The notes beneath the pieces are model-generated. The model was not told the DNA's origin. It did no database searches and saw only the letters and a program-made list of their open reading frames with translations. Below are positions 63,434 to 64,000 of a stretch of DNA of 64,000 nucleotides, one piece after another. The stretch is from Kineosporia babensis (GTDB lineage Bacteria; Actinomycetota; Actinomycetes; Actinomycetales; Kineosporiaceae), in the NCBI RefSeq assembly GCF_021129305.1, contig NZ_JAJOMB010000007.1, forward strand, positions 124,001 to 188,000, given 5' to 3'. Every line of letters begins with the position of its first letter. Positions within the stretch are counted from its first letter, which is position 1. Both the position numbers and the translations under genes were made by a program.

Positions 63434-64000
63434 GCGCCGGCTTCGTCGAGATCGCGCTGGCCGAGGTCAAGGCCCTGGGCCCGGATCTCGGTGCCGCGGT
63501 GCTGGTCTCGCAGTCCTCCACGGTGAACCTGCGCTGGGCGCTGAGCGGGCTGACCACCAACGGCCTGACCTCCTCGCGAAGCGTCACCGTGATCGTCGGC
63601 GCCCCGGTCAGCGGTGGCACCGGCGCGGGGGTGCTCAGCCGGGAAGGGCTGGACGCCGAGGGTGTGCGGGCCCTGGTCCGCGACACCGTCGCCCTGGCCC
63701 GCGAGGCCGAACCCGCCGAGGATGCAGCACCTTTCGTCACCGGCGAGGAACTGCCCGGTTTCGCCGATCCGGCCGCCGAGACCGGGGCCTCCACCCTGGC
63801 CGGGGTCGCCGAGGCGCTGGGCGAGGTGTTCGGGCGCTCCCGCGCGCAGCAGCGCGAGTCGTTCGGTTTCGCCCTGCACGAGGTGGTCACCACCTGGCTG
63901 GGCACCAGCGGCGGCCTGCGCTACCGGCACGAGCAGCCGCGCGGCACCATCGAGCTGACCGGAAAGGCCGGGGCCCGCAGCCGTTCCGCCTACCTGGCCG
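63430..64000 (+). CDS. tldE: TldE/PmbA protease subunit, 5' part (cut by window end)
   Basis: About 190 residues are visible from ATG 63430 to the right edge. LVSQSSTVNLRWALSGLTTNGLTSSRSVTVIVG and the later HEVVTTWLGTSGGLRYRHEQPRGTIELTGK fit actinobacterial TldE/PmbA, the non-catalytic partner of TldD. It overlaps the tldD stop by ATGA. Confidence 0.85.
   Translation, partial: MSAGFVEIALAEVKALGPDLGAAVLVSQSSTVNLRWALSGLTTNGLTSSRSVTVIVGAPVSGGTGAGVLSREGLDAEGVRALVRDTVALAREAEPAEDAAPFVTGEELPGFADPAAETGASTLAGVAEALGEVFGRSRAQQRESFGFALHEVVTTWLGTSGGLRYRHEQPRGTIELTGKAGARSRSAYLA

Overview
The window comes from a high-GC Gram-positive bacterium of the Actinomycetota. The support is a GC-rich codon pattern, many GTG starts and apparently leaderless genes, an IdeR/DtxR-type iron box, the divergent glgM/glgC pair, an InhA-like FabI next to FabG, and HelR-, NfeD- and DUF2470-type genes. 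An orphan chemoreceptor and an EAL-like protein suggest a motile lineage; a Kineosporia-like organism would fit, but that is inference. I see no tRNA, rRNA, CRISPR array, insertion sequence or prophage. The window reads as chromosomal housekeeping and accessory metabolism, with about 56 genes, two of them cut by the window ends.

Layout. 1-3.0 kb: start of a secreted protein (minus strand), then a NarL-type kinase/regulator pair and an anchored extracellular protein. 3.0-8.0 kb: HrpB helicase with a perfect 9-bp tandem repeat and a probable CTG start, then a HelR-like RNA polymerase recycling motor. 8-10.2 kb: TetR repressor and drug exporter facing a four-site operator array. 10.3-18.2 kb: gamma-glutamyltransferase, an acyl-CoA-synthetase-like protein lacking its usual histidine loop, a luciferase-like/hemerythrin fusion, a TetR and another exporter. 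18.5-22.7 kb: Tex with an RG/GQ-rich tail, an inositol-phosphatase-like enzyme and a BKACE enzyme. 22.7-28.7 kb: complete peptide ABC importer operon (oppC-A-B-D-F order). 29.1-35.3 kb: PLD-like protein, third exporter with TetR, chemoreceptor, SGNH hydrolase.

35.4-42.7 kb: FhuF-like ferric reductase, ribosomal protein S4, and a divergent DUF2470 gene sharing a 55-bp promoter region with S4 that holds a near-perfect iron box; then RidA, malonyl-CoA synthetase, a divergent PRPP synthetase, a lectin/DUF6461/DUF6924 protein and a MarR. 43-51 kb: degenerate EAL protein, photolyase-TrmH pair, lytic transglycosylase, ABC/NfeD/SPFH group. 51.2-53.7 kb: glgM and glgC, the glycogen/maltose-1-phosphate start point. 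53.7-57.1 kb: quinone reductase behind an orphan operator, and a thioredoxin-reductase-like enzyme coupled to a methyltransferase under a divergent XRE-cupin regulator. 57.1-64 kb: serB-sixA, fabG and fabI, a quinone reductase overlapping tldD (again a probable CTG start), and the start of tldE.

The strongest points for follow-up are: two independent CTGA stop/start overlaps implying CTG initiation (hrpB, tldD); the iron box between rpsD and the DUF2470 gene beside a FhuF gene; the TetR operator array; the thiol-handling TrxR-like/methyltransferase module; and a shared DosR-like motif upstream of the two-component system and of the opp operon.
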